Part shown: in pieces, positions 7,515-13,555 of the stretch | How positions within the stretch are numbered: position 1 is the stretch's first letter | How the letters are laid out: every line of letters starts with the position of its first letter | Assembly: GCA_959600045.1 (NCBI GenBank) | Contig: CAUGKJ010000009.1 | Location: 1-14,083 of the forward strand | Source of the DNA: an uncultured Haemophilus sp. | GTDB taxonomy: Bacteria; Pseudomonadota; Gammaproteobacteria; Enterobacterales; Pasteurellaceae | Length of the DNA: 14,083 nt | Direction: 5' to 3' | Position numbers and translations under genes: made by a program | Notes under the pieces: generated by a model | Databases searched by the model: none | Seen by the model: only the letters and a program-made list of their open reading frames with translations | What the model was told of the DNA's origin: nothing

Positions 7515-8825
7515 TTATTCTTTTGTTTCTTCCACTTTATCTTCTGGAAGCACGAGATTAAGAATTAAAGCAAGTAATGAGCCTACTGTGATGCCTGAAC
7601 CAAGCACCTCTTTGAAAAAGTGCGGTAATTTATCAAGCAATTCTGGACGAGTTGTCACCGCTAAGCCACAACCAATAGAAATAGCAATGATTAAACCATT
7701 GCGTTTACTACGTGCCACTTTATCCAACATTTGGATACCTGCAGCAATAATCATCGCGAACATCATTAAGCCTGCGCCGCCTAATACTGGCAATGGAATT
7801 GATACAATTAATGCACCGAATACAGGGAATAAGCCCGCTAGTGCTAGAAGCACACCGGTTAGCGCAACCACGTGACGACTTGCCACGCCAGTTAGAGAAA
7901 TGACACCAATGTTTTGTGAGAATGATGAGAATGGTGTAGTGGACATAATGGCGGCTAAGGCTGATCCTAAACCATCGGCTAAAACCCCGCCTCGTAAATG
8001 TCTGCCAGTGATTTCGGTTTTGGTGGCATTACCTAGTGCTAAGAAGTTACCGCTTGATTCAACGATCGTCACTAAATAGGCGATAGACATACCGATAATG
8101 CCTGAAATAGGGAAGGCTAAACCAAAGTGTAGAGGTTGTGGAATCGCAAAAGTTTGTGCTTGTTTTACACCTTCAAAGCTCACCCAGCCCATCGCTAAAC
8201 AGACGATATAACCAGTCATCATCCCAATAACGATGGCGGCTGCAGAGAAAATACCTTTACCCCATTGCACGAGAGCGACCACGATCACTAAGACAAAGCT
8301 CGCCATCATTAAATTTTCTGGCGTCGCATAATTCGCATCACCACGTTGACCACCTGCAAACCAGTCAACCGCAACTGGAATCAGGCTTAAGCCGATCATC
8401 ATGACAACAGTCCCTGTCACAAGTGGTGGGAACAATTTACGAATATATGGCATGAAGAAACTGCCGATAATCATCACTAAGGAACCAATGAGAGAAGAGC
8501 CTAATATACCAGCGATGCCATATTCACTGAAACCGATGGCAAGTGCAGCAGCAACGAAAGTAAAACTGGTCCCCATTACACTTGGTAAACGAATACCCAC
8601 AGGTCCTAATCCTTTACATTGGATAACCGTTACCACACCAGAAATCAAGAGTGCAGCATTCACTAGCGTAATGGTGTCTTCGGTTGGTAATTTTAAGACG
8701 TTACCAATGACTAATGGTACGGCAATAATTCCCCCTAGTGCAGCAAGTAAATGTTGTGCGGCAAGGAGTAAACTCAATCCGAAAGGTGGTTTGTCTTCCA
8801 CCGTATAAAGCAGGTTGTTATTCAT
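7515..8825 (-). CDS. NCS2-family nucleobase:proton symporter, probably a purine (xanthine/urate-type) permease
   Basis: Inner-membrane importer of the UraA/XanQ/XanP family (NCS2), 436 residues, with about 14 hydrophobic segments. Family features: DKPP then QH at 24-25 in the first membrane segment, GTSFTF (85-90), the transmembrane-8 acidic site E256 in VESSGNFLALG, and the NCS2 signature QNIGVISLTG (304-313) followed by VASR. The substrate site carries Q304, as purine carriers such as XanQ have Gln there; the uracil carrier UraA has Glu. ESSGNFLALG resembles purine/urate members. A consensus PurR operator overlapping the promoter independently points to purines. Gene annotations of the family often say uracil permease; I consider that less likely here. 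The ribosome site AGGGA precedes the ATG. The gene is flanked by terminators on both sides and is therefore probably monocistronic. It contains one uptake signal. Confidence 0.9.
   Translation of the reverse strand: MNNNLLYTVEDKPPFGLSLLLAAQHLLAALGGIIAVPLVIGNVLKLPTEDTITLVNAALLISGVVTVIQCKGLGPVGIRLPSVMGTSFTFVAAALAIGFSEYGIAGILGSSLIGSLVMIIGSFFMPYIRKLFPPLVTGTVVMMIGLSLIPVAVDWFAGGQRGDANYATPENLMMASFVLVIVVALVQWGKGIFSAAAIVIGMMTGYIVCLAMGWVSFEGVKQAQTFAIPQPLHFGLAFPISGIIGMSIAYLVTIVESSGNFLALGNATKTEITGRHLRGGVLADGLGSALAAIMSTTPFSSFSQNIGVISLTGVASRHVVALTGVLLALAGLFPVFGALIVSIPLPVLGGAGLMMFAMIIAAGIQMLDKVARSKRNGLIIAISIGCGLAVTTRPELLDKLPHFFKEVLGSGITVGSLLALILNLVLPEDKVEETKE
7618..7626 (+). repeat. DNA uptake signal inside the NCS2 permease gene
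   Basis: Exact AAGTGCGGT in the 3' part of the permease coding region. Confidence 0.88.
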
Positions 8826-8855
8826 TTGGTTTCCCTAAGTAAAAAAATTGTGCGA

Positions 8856-8883
8856 ATTATACGTTAATTTTTATTTCAGGCAA
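8856..8883 (-). promoter_or_regulatory. Promoter of the NCS2 permease gene
   Basis: On the - strand, perfect -10 TATAAT (8861-8856) and -35 TTGCCT (8883-8878; 4 of 6) with 16-base spacing. The -35 lies within the PurR operator. The transcript would start about 25 bases before the ATG. Confidence 0.7.
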
Positions 8884-8893
8884 ACGTTTGCGT
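8878..8893 (-). promoter_or_regulatory. PurR operator (pur box)
   Basis: Read on the - strand this is ACGCAAACGTTTGCCT, matching the 16-base PurR consensus ACGCAAACGTTTNCNT at every defined position, including the central palindrome GCAAACGTTTGC. In E. coli and relatives PurR with hypoxanthine or guanine represses at such sites. Here it covers the -35 region, so the permease should be repressed when purines are plentiful. Confidence 0.88.
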
Positions 8894-8898
8894 AAATA

Positions 8899-8947
8899 AA
8901 ATAAAAAAGTGCGGTTAAAAATCATCTTGTTTTTAACCGCACTTTTT
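8899..8947 (-). terminator. Terminator made from an inverted pair of uptake signals
   Basis: A perfect 18-base stem: 8904-8921 pairs with 8930-8947, loop TCATCTTG. Each arm contains a whole uptake signal (AAGTGCGGT at 8907-8915, ACCGCACTT at 8936-8944). The tract on the - strand after the stem is T-rich (TTTTTATTTTATTT including the arm), so it terminates the dicarboxylate transporter gene 12 bases after its stop. Inverted uptake-signal pairs acting as terminators are well known in Haemophilus. Confidence 0.9.
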
Positions 8948-8959
8948 CGGTTTTAAAGG

Positions 8960-10357
8960 TTACATCCAGAAGATATAAGCAATTGTCCCGATAATTAGCA
9001 TACAGGTTAAATCAATAAATTTACCCACGCGGATCATTTCGGATTGTTTCACAAAACCTGTCGAGTACACAATCGCATTCGGTGGGGTACCAACCGGCAT
9101 CATAAAAGCACAGGATGCTCCTAGACCGATAATCATTGCAAAACCAAGTGGTGGCATATTCAGTGCATTTGCAATAGAAATAAAGATTGGAACCAGTAAA
9201 GCAGCACTTGCTGTGTTTGACGTAAACTCAGTTAAGCAGACAATAAAGGCTGCAACAATTAATGCCATCACATAGTAGTGGCCACCTTCAATAATGAAGA
9301 CGATACCATCCGCCATGATTTTACTTGCACCAGACTGAGTCAATACCGAGCTTAAGGTTAAACCGCCACCGAAGAGGAACAGCACGCCCCACTCTGTATT
9401 TTCTTGTACTTGTTTCCAACTTGCGATCCCGGTTACACAAATGACAATCGCTGCGGAGAGCGCCACCATACTGTCAAAGCTGCCAATAGGTTTAGGTAAA
9501 CCTAATGATTGAGAAATAATTGGGTTAAGGTACCCACCAAAAATCCACAGAATTGCTACAGTGATAAAAATAACCAATGTTAAAACTCGTTGTTTGGTCA
9601 TGTGAATTTTTTCAAATTCAGCCGCAAAACGAAGGCCTAATTTGGGTTTAAATACAAGATATAACCAACCAATAATAAGCGGGAATAAAATTAACATGAC
9701 TGGCGTGCCATACATTAACCAGTCAGCAAAACCTAAATGAAGTTGGGAGGCTGCAATCGCATTAGGTGGGCTTCCCACAAGTGTTCCCATCCCTCCAATG
9801 GTGGCACTATAGGCAATCCCTAATAACACGAATACGTAAGTATTGTGATCTTCATTACGATCTAACTGACTCAAAATAGTCATTGAAAGTGGGATCATCA
9901 TCGCAGCCGTGGCCGTATTACTCATCCACATAGATAAAAATGCGGTTGCTAAGAAGAGGTAAAGCACCGCAACAAAGAGACGACCTTTCGCTAATTGCAT
10001 GATTTTATTCGAAATCATTTTGTCAATTTTTTGCACATTTAATGCAGTAGCAAGGGCAAAGCCACCAAAGAATAAGAAAATGGTCGGATCCGCAAAGGCA
10101 ACAAGCGCTTCACGACTATTAGCCAATCCTAACAGGACAGATAAAATGGGCACGAACAATGCAGTGATCGTTACACTGACGGCTTCGGTAAGCCATAAAA
10201 TAGCTACAAACGCGAGTAAAGATAATCCTTTGTTTGCCGCAGGTTCAAAAGGAAGGGTATTAAGTAAAATAAAAAAGAGCGCGACATCAAAGAGGAATAT
10301 AATGGTTTGTTTATTCCATGCTTTTCGTTGAGAATTGGTGACGGGGATTGATTGCAT
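8960..10357 (-). CDS. DASS-family sodium:dicarboxylate symporter
   Basis: Inner-membrane secondary transporter of the divalent anion:Na+ symporter (DASS/SLC13, INDY-like) family, presumably importing C4-dicarboxylates such as succinate, malate or fumarate; the substrate is inferred from the family only. The start is placed at 10357 (465 residues, MQSIPVTNSQ) because AAGGAG lies 6 bases before it; an upstream in-frame ATG at 10396 adds 13 residues with no ribosome site and overlaps the predicted -10. The two repeat halves each carry the sodium/substrate SNT motif (146-148 in SMWMSNTATAA, 380-382 in FTSNTASAA) and a PPNA loop (197-200 in GSPPNA, 425-428 in GTPPNA). About 11-12 hydrophobic segments. 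It stands alone between two terminators. Confidence 0.93.
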   Translation of the reverse strand: MQSIPVTNSQRKAWNKQTIIFLFDVALFFILLNTLPFEPAANKGLSLLAFVAILWLTEAVSVTITALFVPILSVLLGLANSREALVAFADPTIFLFFGGFALATALNVQKIDKMISNKIMQLAKGRLFVAVLYLFLATAFLSMWMSNTATAAMMIPLSMTILSQLDRNEDHNTYVFVLLGIAYSATIGGMGTLVGSPPNAIAASQLHLGFADWLMYGTPVMLILFPLIIGWLYLVFKPKLGLRFAAEFEKIHMTKQRVLTLVIFITVAILWIFGGYLNPIISQSLGLPKPIGSFDSMVALSAAIVICVTGIASWKQVQENTEWGVLFLFGGGLTLSSVLTQSGASKIMADGIVFIIEGGHYYVMALIVAAFIVCLTEFTSNTASAALLVPIFISIANALNMPPLGFAMIIGLGASCAFMMPVGTPPNAIVYSTGFVKQSEMIRVGKFIDLTCMLIIGTIAYIFWM

Positions 10358-10386
10358 ATTTCTCCTTATATTTTTTATGGCCGCCG

Positions 10387-10395
10387 ATTCTAGCA
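10387..10395 (-). promoter_or_regulatory. Candidate promoter (extended -10) of the dicarboxylate transporter gene
   Basis: On the - strand TGC followed by TAGAAT (10395-10387) is an extended -10 element, 30 bases before the chosen ATG. The -35 is poor (TTCTGA at 16 bases). About 40 bases upstream is a dyad TACTAA-7-TTAGTA (10425-10443) that could bind an activator. Confidence 0.4.
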
Positions 10396-10424
10396 TAAGT
10401 GCGTTTAATCAGAAAATAGGGGAG

Positions 10425-10443
10425 TACTAAAAATTGATTAGTA
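10425..10443. promoter_or_regulatory. Dyad upstream of the dicarboxylate transporter promoter
   Basis: TACTAA (10425-10430) and TTAGTA (10438-10443) are exact inverted copies with a 7-base AT-rich spacer, centred about 55 bases upstream of the predicted start. The position suits a transcription factor. I do not recognise the factor. Confidence 0.3.
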
Positions 10444-10445
10444 TT

Positions 10446-10488
10446 AAAACAAAGAGCGGTCAAAATCAGATATTTTTGACCGCTCTTT
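10446..10488 (-). terminator. Terminator after the uracil-DNA-glycosylase-like gene
   Basis: Perfect 15-base stem AAAGAGCGGTCAAAA (10451-10465) with 10474-10488, 8-base loop, followed on the - strand by GTTTT. The arms differ by one base from an uptake signal (GAGCGG instead of GTGCGG), with the compensating change in the other arm. Confidence 0.88.
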
Positions 10489-10505
10489 ATTCGTGGAATA
10501 TTTGT

Positions 10506-11087
10506 TTAACGAGATAAAATCGCTTTCACTTGCTTTTGTAATGTTGGCACAATCTCTTGTTCAAACCACGGATTCTTCTTGAGCCAAATTTGGTTACGTG
10601 GAGAAGGGTGAACGAGCGGAAGAAAGTGAGGGAGAAAATCACGGAAATGATGAACAGTCTCAGTGACATTAAGGTTATTTTCTGGCAAATAGTATTTTTG
10701 TGCATATTGTCCAATGAGAATCGTCAGCTCGATATTGGGTAAATTAGCGAGAATTGCTGGATGCCATTTTTCCGCAAAACCTTTGCGCGGTGGTAAATCA
10801 CCGGATTTTCCTTTGCCAGGGTAATAAAAATCCATCGGGATGACAGCAAACATACCAGAATGATAAAATGTATCGCGATTCACACCTAGCCATTCACGTA
10901 GGCGATCACCGCTTTTATCATTCCAATATAAACGACTTTCTTGCGCTTTAATTCCGGGAGCTTGTCCGACTATATTAATACGAGCCGTGGTTGGTGCGGC
11001 AAAAAGCGGTTCAATGCCTTGTGAAGTAAAAGATTGATTGTCAGGATCTTGCATAATGGATTGCGTAATTTGTGTAAGTGTTGGCAT
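10506..11087 (-). CDS. Uracil-DNA glycosylase superfamily protein
   Basis: A 193-residue protein with the uracil-DNA glycosylase fold, presumably a base-excision repair enzyme acting on deaminated or damaged bases; the actual substrate is unknown. Two superfamily motifs are visible: GQAPG at 41-45 (motif 1, catalytic water/DNA loop, like GEAPG of the family 4 group) and HPSPRN at 160-165 (motif 2, minor-groove wedge loop, similar to the HPSPRN seen in SMUG-type enzymes). Between them MDFYYPGKG (85-93) and DLPPRKGF (97-104) are distinctive. No cysteine residues at all, so the Fe-S cluster of classical family 4 enzymes is absent. Start ATG at 11087 has AAGGAAG before it. It lies between nrdD and the transporter with terminators on both sides; no convincing promoter was found in the 74-base gap upstream. 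Confidence 0.85.
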   Translation of the reverse strand: MPTLTQITQSIMQDPDNQSFTSQGIEPLFAAPTTARINIVGQAPGIKAQESRLYWNDKSGDRLREWLGVNRDTFYHSGMFAVIPMDFYYPGKGKSGDLPPRKGFAEKWHPAILANLPNIELTILIGQYAQKYYLPENNLNVTETVHHFRDFLPHFLPLVHPSPRNQIWLKKNPWFEQEIVPTLQKQVKAILSR

Positions 11088-11104
11088 GGTACTTCCTTAT
11101 TTAT

Positions 11105-11140
11105 TGAAATAAAAATAGCTCACTTTTGATGAGTTATTTT
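11105..11140 (-). terminator. Terminator after nrdD
   Basis: AAAATAGCTCA (11112-11122) pairs with TGAGTTATTTT (11130-11140) with one G-U pair and a 7-base loop. On the - strand a T-rich stretch (TTTATTTC with the arm) follows. Confidence 0.7.
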
Positions 11141-11161
11141 ATCATAATCAATGTTGCGACA

Positions 11162-13288
11162 TTATAGGTGTTTCACTCGACGTTTTACTTCTTCCTGTTT
11201 GCCCGCATTGAATGGACGAGCATCAGGACTGCCGAGATAACCGCAAACTCGTCGGGTTACAGACACTTTTGCACTGTCATGGTTGCCACATTTCGGACAA
11301 ACAAAGCCTTTACTTGTGCAATTAAATTCTCCTGTGAAACCACATTCGTAACATTCATCTATTGGCGTATTAGTGCCATAATAAGGCACGAGATCGTAGC
11401 TATAATCCCACACATCTTCGAGTGCCTTCAGGTTATGTTGAATGTTAGGATATTCGCCATAACAGATAAAGCCGCCACTCGCTAATTTAGGATAAGGCAT
11501 TTCAAAGTCTAATTTATCGTATGGATTCACTTTTTTCTCTACATCTAAGTGATAGCTATTAGTGTAGTAGCCTTTATCGGTAACGCCTTCAATCACACCA
11601 AATTGTTTGGTATCTAAACGACAGAAGCGATCACACAAGTTTTCACTTGGTGTGGAATAAAGGCTAAATGCATAGCCGGTTTCTTTCTGCCATTGTTTTA
11701 CCGCTTCGCTTAAATGACGCACAATCTCGATGCCTTTTTCGCGTAGTTGTTCATCGTCAAAAATATGTCCTTTTTTATACAGTGCATTGATGGTTTCGTG
11801 AATGCCAATATAGCCTAAAGAAATTGATGCTCGGCCATTTTTGAAAATATCCGCAACCTTATCATCAGCTTTTAAGCGAACGCCACAAGCGCCTTCCATA
11901 TAGAGAATTGGTGCGACACGGGCTTTGGTATTTTCTAAGCGAGCAATACGGGTAAGCAAGGCTTTCTTGGCTAGGGCTAAGCGTTCATCTAAAGTGCGGT
12001 AGAATTTTTCTTCATCTCCTTGTGCTTCAAGAGCAATACGAGGCAAATTCAAACTCACTACGCCTAAATTATTGCGACCATCATGCACTTCATGACCATT
12101 TTCTTCATAGGCACCTAAGAAGCTACGACAACCCATTGGAGCTTTGAATGAGCCAGTGACTTTGACTACTTGATCATAGTTTAAAATATCTGGATACATG
12201 CGTTTTGATGCGCATTCTAATGCCAGTTTTTTAATATCATAGTTTGGATCTTGTTCGTTTTGGTTCACGCCTTTTTTAATGGTAAAGACCAGTTTAGGGA
12301 AGACCGGTGTTTTATGATTTTTACCCAAACCACGAATACGGTTTTTCAAAATCGACTGTTGAATTAAACGTTCTTGCCAACTTGTACCTAAACCAAAACC
12401 AAAGGTAACAAACGGCGTTTGACCATTGGACGTATGGAGCGTGTTAACTTCATATTCAAGGGATTGAAACGCATCAAAACATTCTTTTTCAATTAGCGCT
12501 TTTGCATAACCTTCCGCATCCGGAATTTGCCATTGTGCAGCGTTTTTCAAATGTTTTTCAAAACTGAGTTGAACATACGGCGCAAGCACTTCATCAATGC
12601 GATTAATGGTTGTACCGCCATAAATATGGCTGGCTACTTGAGCAATAATTTGTGCGGTAACTGCTGTTGCTGTGCCGATAGATTTAGGCGGTTCAATTTC
12701 GGCATTACCCATTTTAAAGCCATGCGAAAGCATGCCTTTTAGATCAACTAGCATGCAGTTGAACATCGGGAAAAATGGCGCGTAGTCTAAGTCGTGATAA
12801 TGGATTTCGCCTTTTTCATGGGCTTCAACAACATCTTTTGGCAGAATGTGACGTTTGGCATAATGTTTGGCCACAATACCTGCCAGTAAATCACGTTGGG
12901 TAGGGATCACTTTCGCATCTTTATTTGCATTTTCGTTAAGCAATTCGACGTTGCTTTGTTCAATCAGTCCTTCAATTTCTTTGGTTAATTGACTGCGTTT
13001 TTCACGAGCAAGGTCGCGATCGTGACGATATTCAATATAAGCACGTGCAATTTGGGGATACTTGCTTGTCATTAAGTGATCTTCAACGATTTTTTGAATC
13101 TGGTTGATATCAATTTCATGCTGATAGTGACTAAAAATCTTGGTATTAATTCGCTGGCTCAGCTCATGGATATAAATTTCATCAACAATATTGACCACAC
13201 TTGCCGCTTTTCTGATTGCATTAGTAATACGTTGTAGGTCAAACCCAATTCGTGAACCATCACGTTTAATCACGAAGAAAGCATTCAT
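11162..13288 (-). CDS. nrdD: Anaerobic ribonucleoside-triphosphate reductase (class III)
   Basis: Glycyl-radical enzyme that reduces ribonucleoside triphosphates to dNTPs under anaerobiosis with formate as reductant; activated by NrdG. The start at 13288 (708 residues, MNAFFVIKRDG) is supported by AGGAG 7 bases upstream and by the ATP-cone N-terminus; an upstream ATG at 13366 would add 26 residues and run through the NrdR boxes. ATP-cone about 3-95 (VIKRDGSRIGFDLQRITNAI), catalytic barrel in the middle (NGQTPFVTFGFGLGTSW), zinc site C646, C649, C664 and C667 (CYEC and CPKC), and the glycyl-radical loop RVCGYLG with G683, equivalent to G681 of E. coli NrdD. C-terminus DARPFNAGKQEEVKRRVKHL is near identical to E. 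coli. The promoter region carries FNR, Fur-like and NrdR sites. It is not adjacent to nrdG. Confidence 0.98.
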   Translation of the reverse strand: MNAFFVIKRDGSRIGFDLQRITNAIRKAASVVNIVDEIYIHELSQRINTKIFSHYQHEIDINQIQKIVEDHLMTSKYPQIARAYIEYRHDRDLAREKRSQLTKEIEGLIEQSNVELLNENANKDAKVIPTQRDLLAGIVAKHYAKRHILPKDVVEAHEKGEIHYHDLDYAPFFPMFNCMLVDLKGMLSHGFKMGNAEIEPPKSIGTATAVTAQIIAQVASHIYGGTTINRIDEVLAPYVQLSFEKHLKNAAQWQIPDAEGYAKALIEKECFDAFQSLEYEVNTLHTSNGQTPFVTFGFGLGTSWQERLIQQSILKNRIRGLGKNHKTPVFPKLVFTIKKGVNQNEQDPNYDIKKLALECASKRMYPDILNYDQVVKVTGSFKAPMGCRSFLGAYEENGHEVHDGRNNLGVVSLNLPRIALEAQGDEEKFYRTLDERLALAKKALLTRIARLENTKARVAPILYMEGACGVRLKADDKVADIFKNGRASISLGYIGIHETINALYKKGHIFDDEQLREKGIEIVRHLSEAVKQWQKETGYAFSLYSTPSENLCDRFCRLDTKQFGVIEGVTDKGYYTNSYHLDVEKKVNPYDKLDFEMPYPKLASGGFICYGEYPNIQHNLKALEDVWDYSYDLVPYYGTNTPIDECYECGFTGEFNCTSKGFVCPKCGNHDSAKVSVTRRVCGYLGSPDARPFNAGKQEEVKRRVKHL
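11992..12000 (+). repeat. DNA uptake signal inside nrdD
   Basis: Exact AAGTGCGGT in the middle of the nrdD coding region; the only exact copy in the rightmost 5 kb. Confidence 0.88.
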
Positions 13289-13328
13289 TTTATGACTCCT
13301 ATATAGGCTAACTTTAAAAAAAACGAAA

Positions 13329-13344
13329 GCACTGTATATAGTTT
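13329..13344. promoter_or_regulatory. NrdR box, proximal to nrdD
   Basis: GCACTGTATATAGTTT matches the NrdR consensus ACACWATATATWGTGT at 13 of 16 positions. Centre lies about 48 bases upstream of the nrdD ATG and exactly 32 bases (three helical turns) from the second box. Confidence 0.75.
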
Positions 13345-13359
13345 TATTTAATAGATCAA
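13331..13359 (-). promoter_or_regulatory. Possible second nrdD promoter between the NrdR boxes
   Basis: On the - strand -35 TTGATC (13359-13354; 4 of 6) and -10 TACAGT (13336-13331; 4 of 6) with 17-base spacing. The -10 lies inside the proximal NrdR box and the -35 abuts the distal one, the usual geometry for NrdR repression. Both hexamers are weak. Confidence 0.35.
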
Positions 13360-13360
13360 C

Positions 13361-13376
13361 ACACAATATGTAGTGT
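13361..13376. promoter_or_regulatory. NrdR box, distal to nrdD
   Basis: ACACAATATGTAGTGT matches the NrdR consensus at 15 of 16 positions. NrdR, with bound dATP/ATP, represses ribonucleotide reductase operons through such paired boxes. Confidence 0.85.
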
Positions 13377-13446
13377 TATTTTATGTTTTTTGATGCTTAA
13401 AATTGTGGAGGAACCTTGCTAAATCTGGAAATCAAGAGAGTTTTTA

Positions 13447-13463
13447 TTGAGAATTATTCTCAA
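13447..13463. promoter_or_regulatory. Perfect palindrome resembling a Fur box, on the nrdD -10 region
   Basis: TTGAGAATTATTCTCAA is a perfect 8-1-8 palindrome. Its core TGAGAATTATTCTCA matches the 7-1-7 Fur consensus TGATAATNATTATCA at 12 of 14 defined positions. It covers the -10 hexamer of the FNR-type promoter, so a bound repressor would block initiation. Fur is the best guess, not proven. Confidence 0.55.
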
Positions 13464-13494
13464 ATTATTTTTTAATAAATTTGATCTATGTCAA
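13453..13494 (-). promoter_or_regulatory. nrdD promoter with FNR box (class II geometry)
   Basis: TTGATCTATGTCAA (13481-13494) matches the FNR consensus TTGATNNNNATCAA at 9 of 10 defined positions. On the - strand, -10 AATAAT (13458-13453; 5 of 6) lies where it should if the FNR box is centred at -41.5, giving a start near 13446 and a leader of about 158 bases. FNR activates under anaerobiosis, when class III reductase is needed. The grpE terminator lies just upstream (13506-13532). Confidence 0.75.
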
Positions 13495-13505
13495 GATTTT
13501 TGGCA

Positions 13506-13532
13506 ATAAAAAAACGGACGAAAAATCGTCCG
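13506..13532 (-). terminator. Terminator after grpE
   Basis: Perfect 7-base stem CGGACGA (13515-13521)/TCGTCCG (13526-13532) with loop AAAA, followed on the - strand by seven T and ATT. A textbook Rho-independent terminator 23 bases after the grpE stop. Confidence 0.93.
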
Positions 13533-13555
13533 CTCTTTAAGTCATAGAAAAGAAA

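Noticed and set aside
8401..8808. 135-codon + strand frame opposite the NCS2 permease
   Set aside because: Shadow of a membrane-protein gene; low-complexity T/P/A-rich composition and no ribosome site.
9999..10331. 110-codon + strand frame opposite the dicarboxylate transporter
   Set aside because: Antisense shadow of a well-supported gene with no independent support.
10526..10714. 62-codon - strand frame inside the uracil-DNA-glycosylase-like gene, and the + strand frame at 10557-10742
   Set aside because: Both overlap the same intact coding sequence in other frames and have no recognisable motif; not evidence for a frameshift.
11161..11166. TATAAT on the - strand overlapping the nrdD stop as promoter for the downstream glycosylase-like gene
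   Set aside because: No -35 at 16-18 bases, and the nrdD terminator hairpin would lie in the leader.
13346..13359. Second FNR-like sequence TTGATCTATTAAAT on the - strand upstream of nrdD
   Set aside because: Only one half-site matches; TAAAT is not an FNR half-site. TTGATC is better read as a weak -35.
13289..13366. 26-residue N-terminal extension of nrdD from the ATG at 13366
   Set aside because: It would translate the NrdR boxes, has no ribosome site, and the ATP-cone begins at the ATG at 13288, which has AGGAG.
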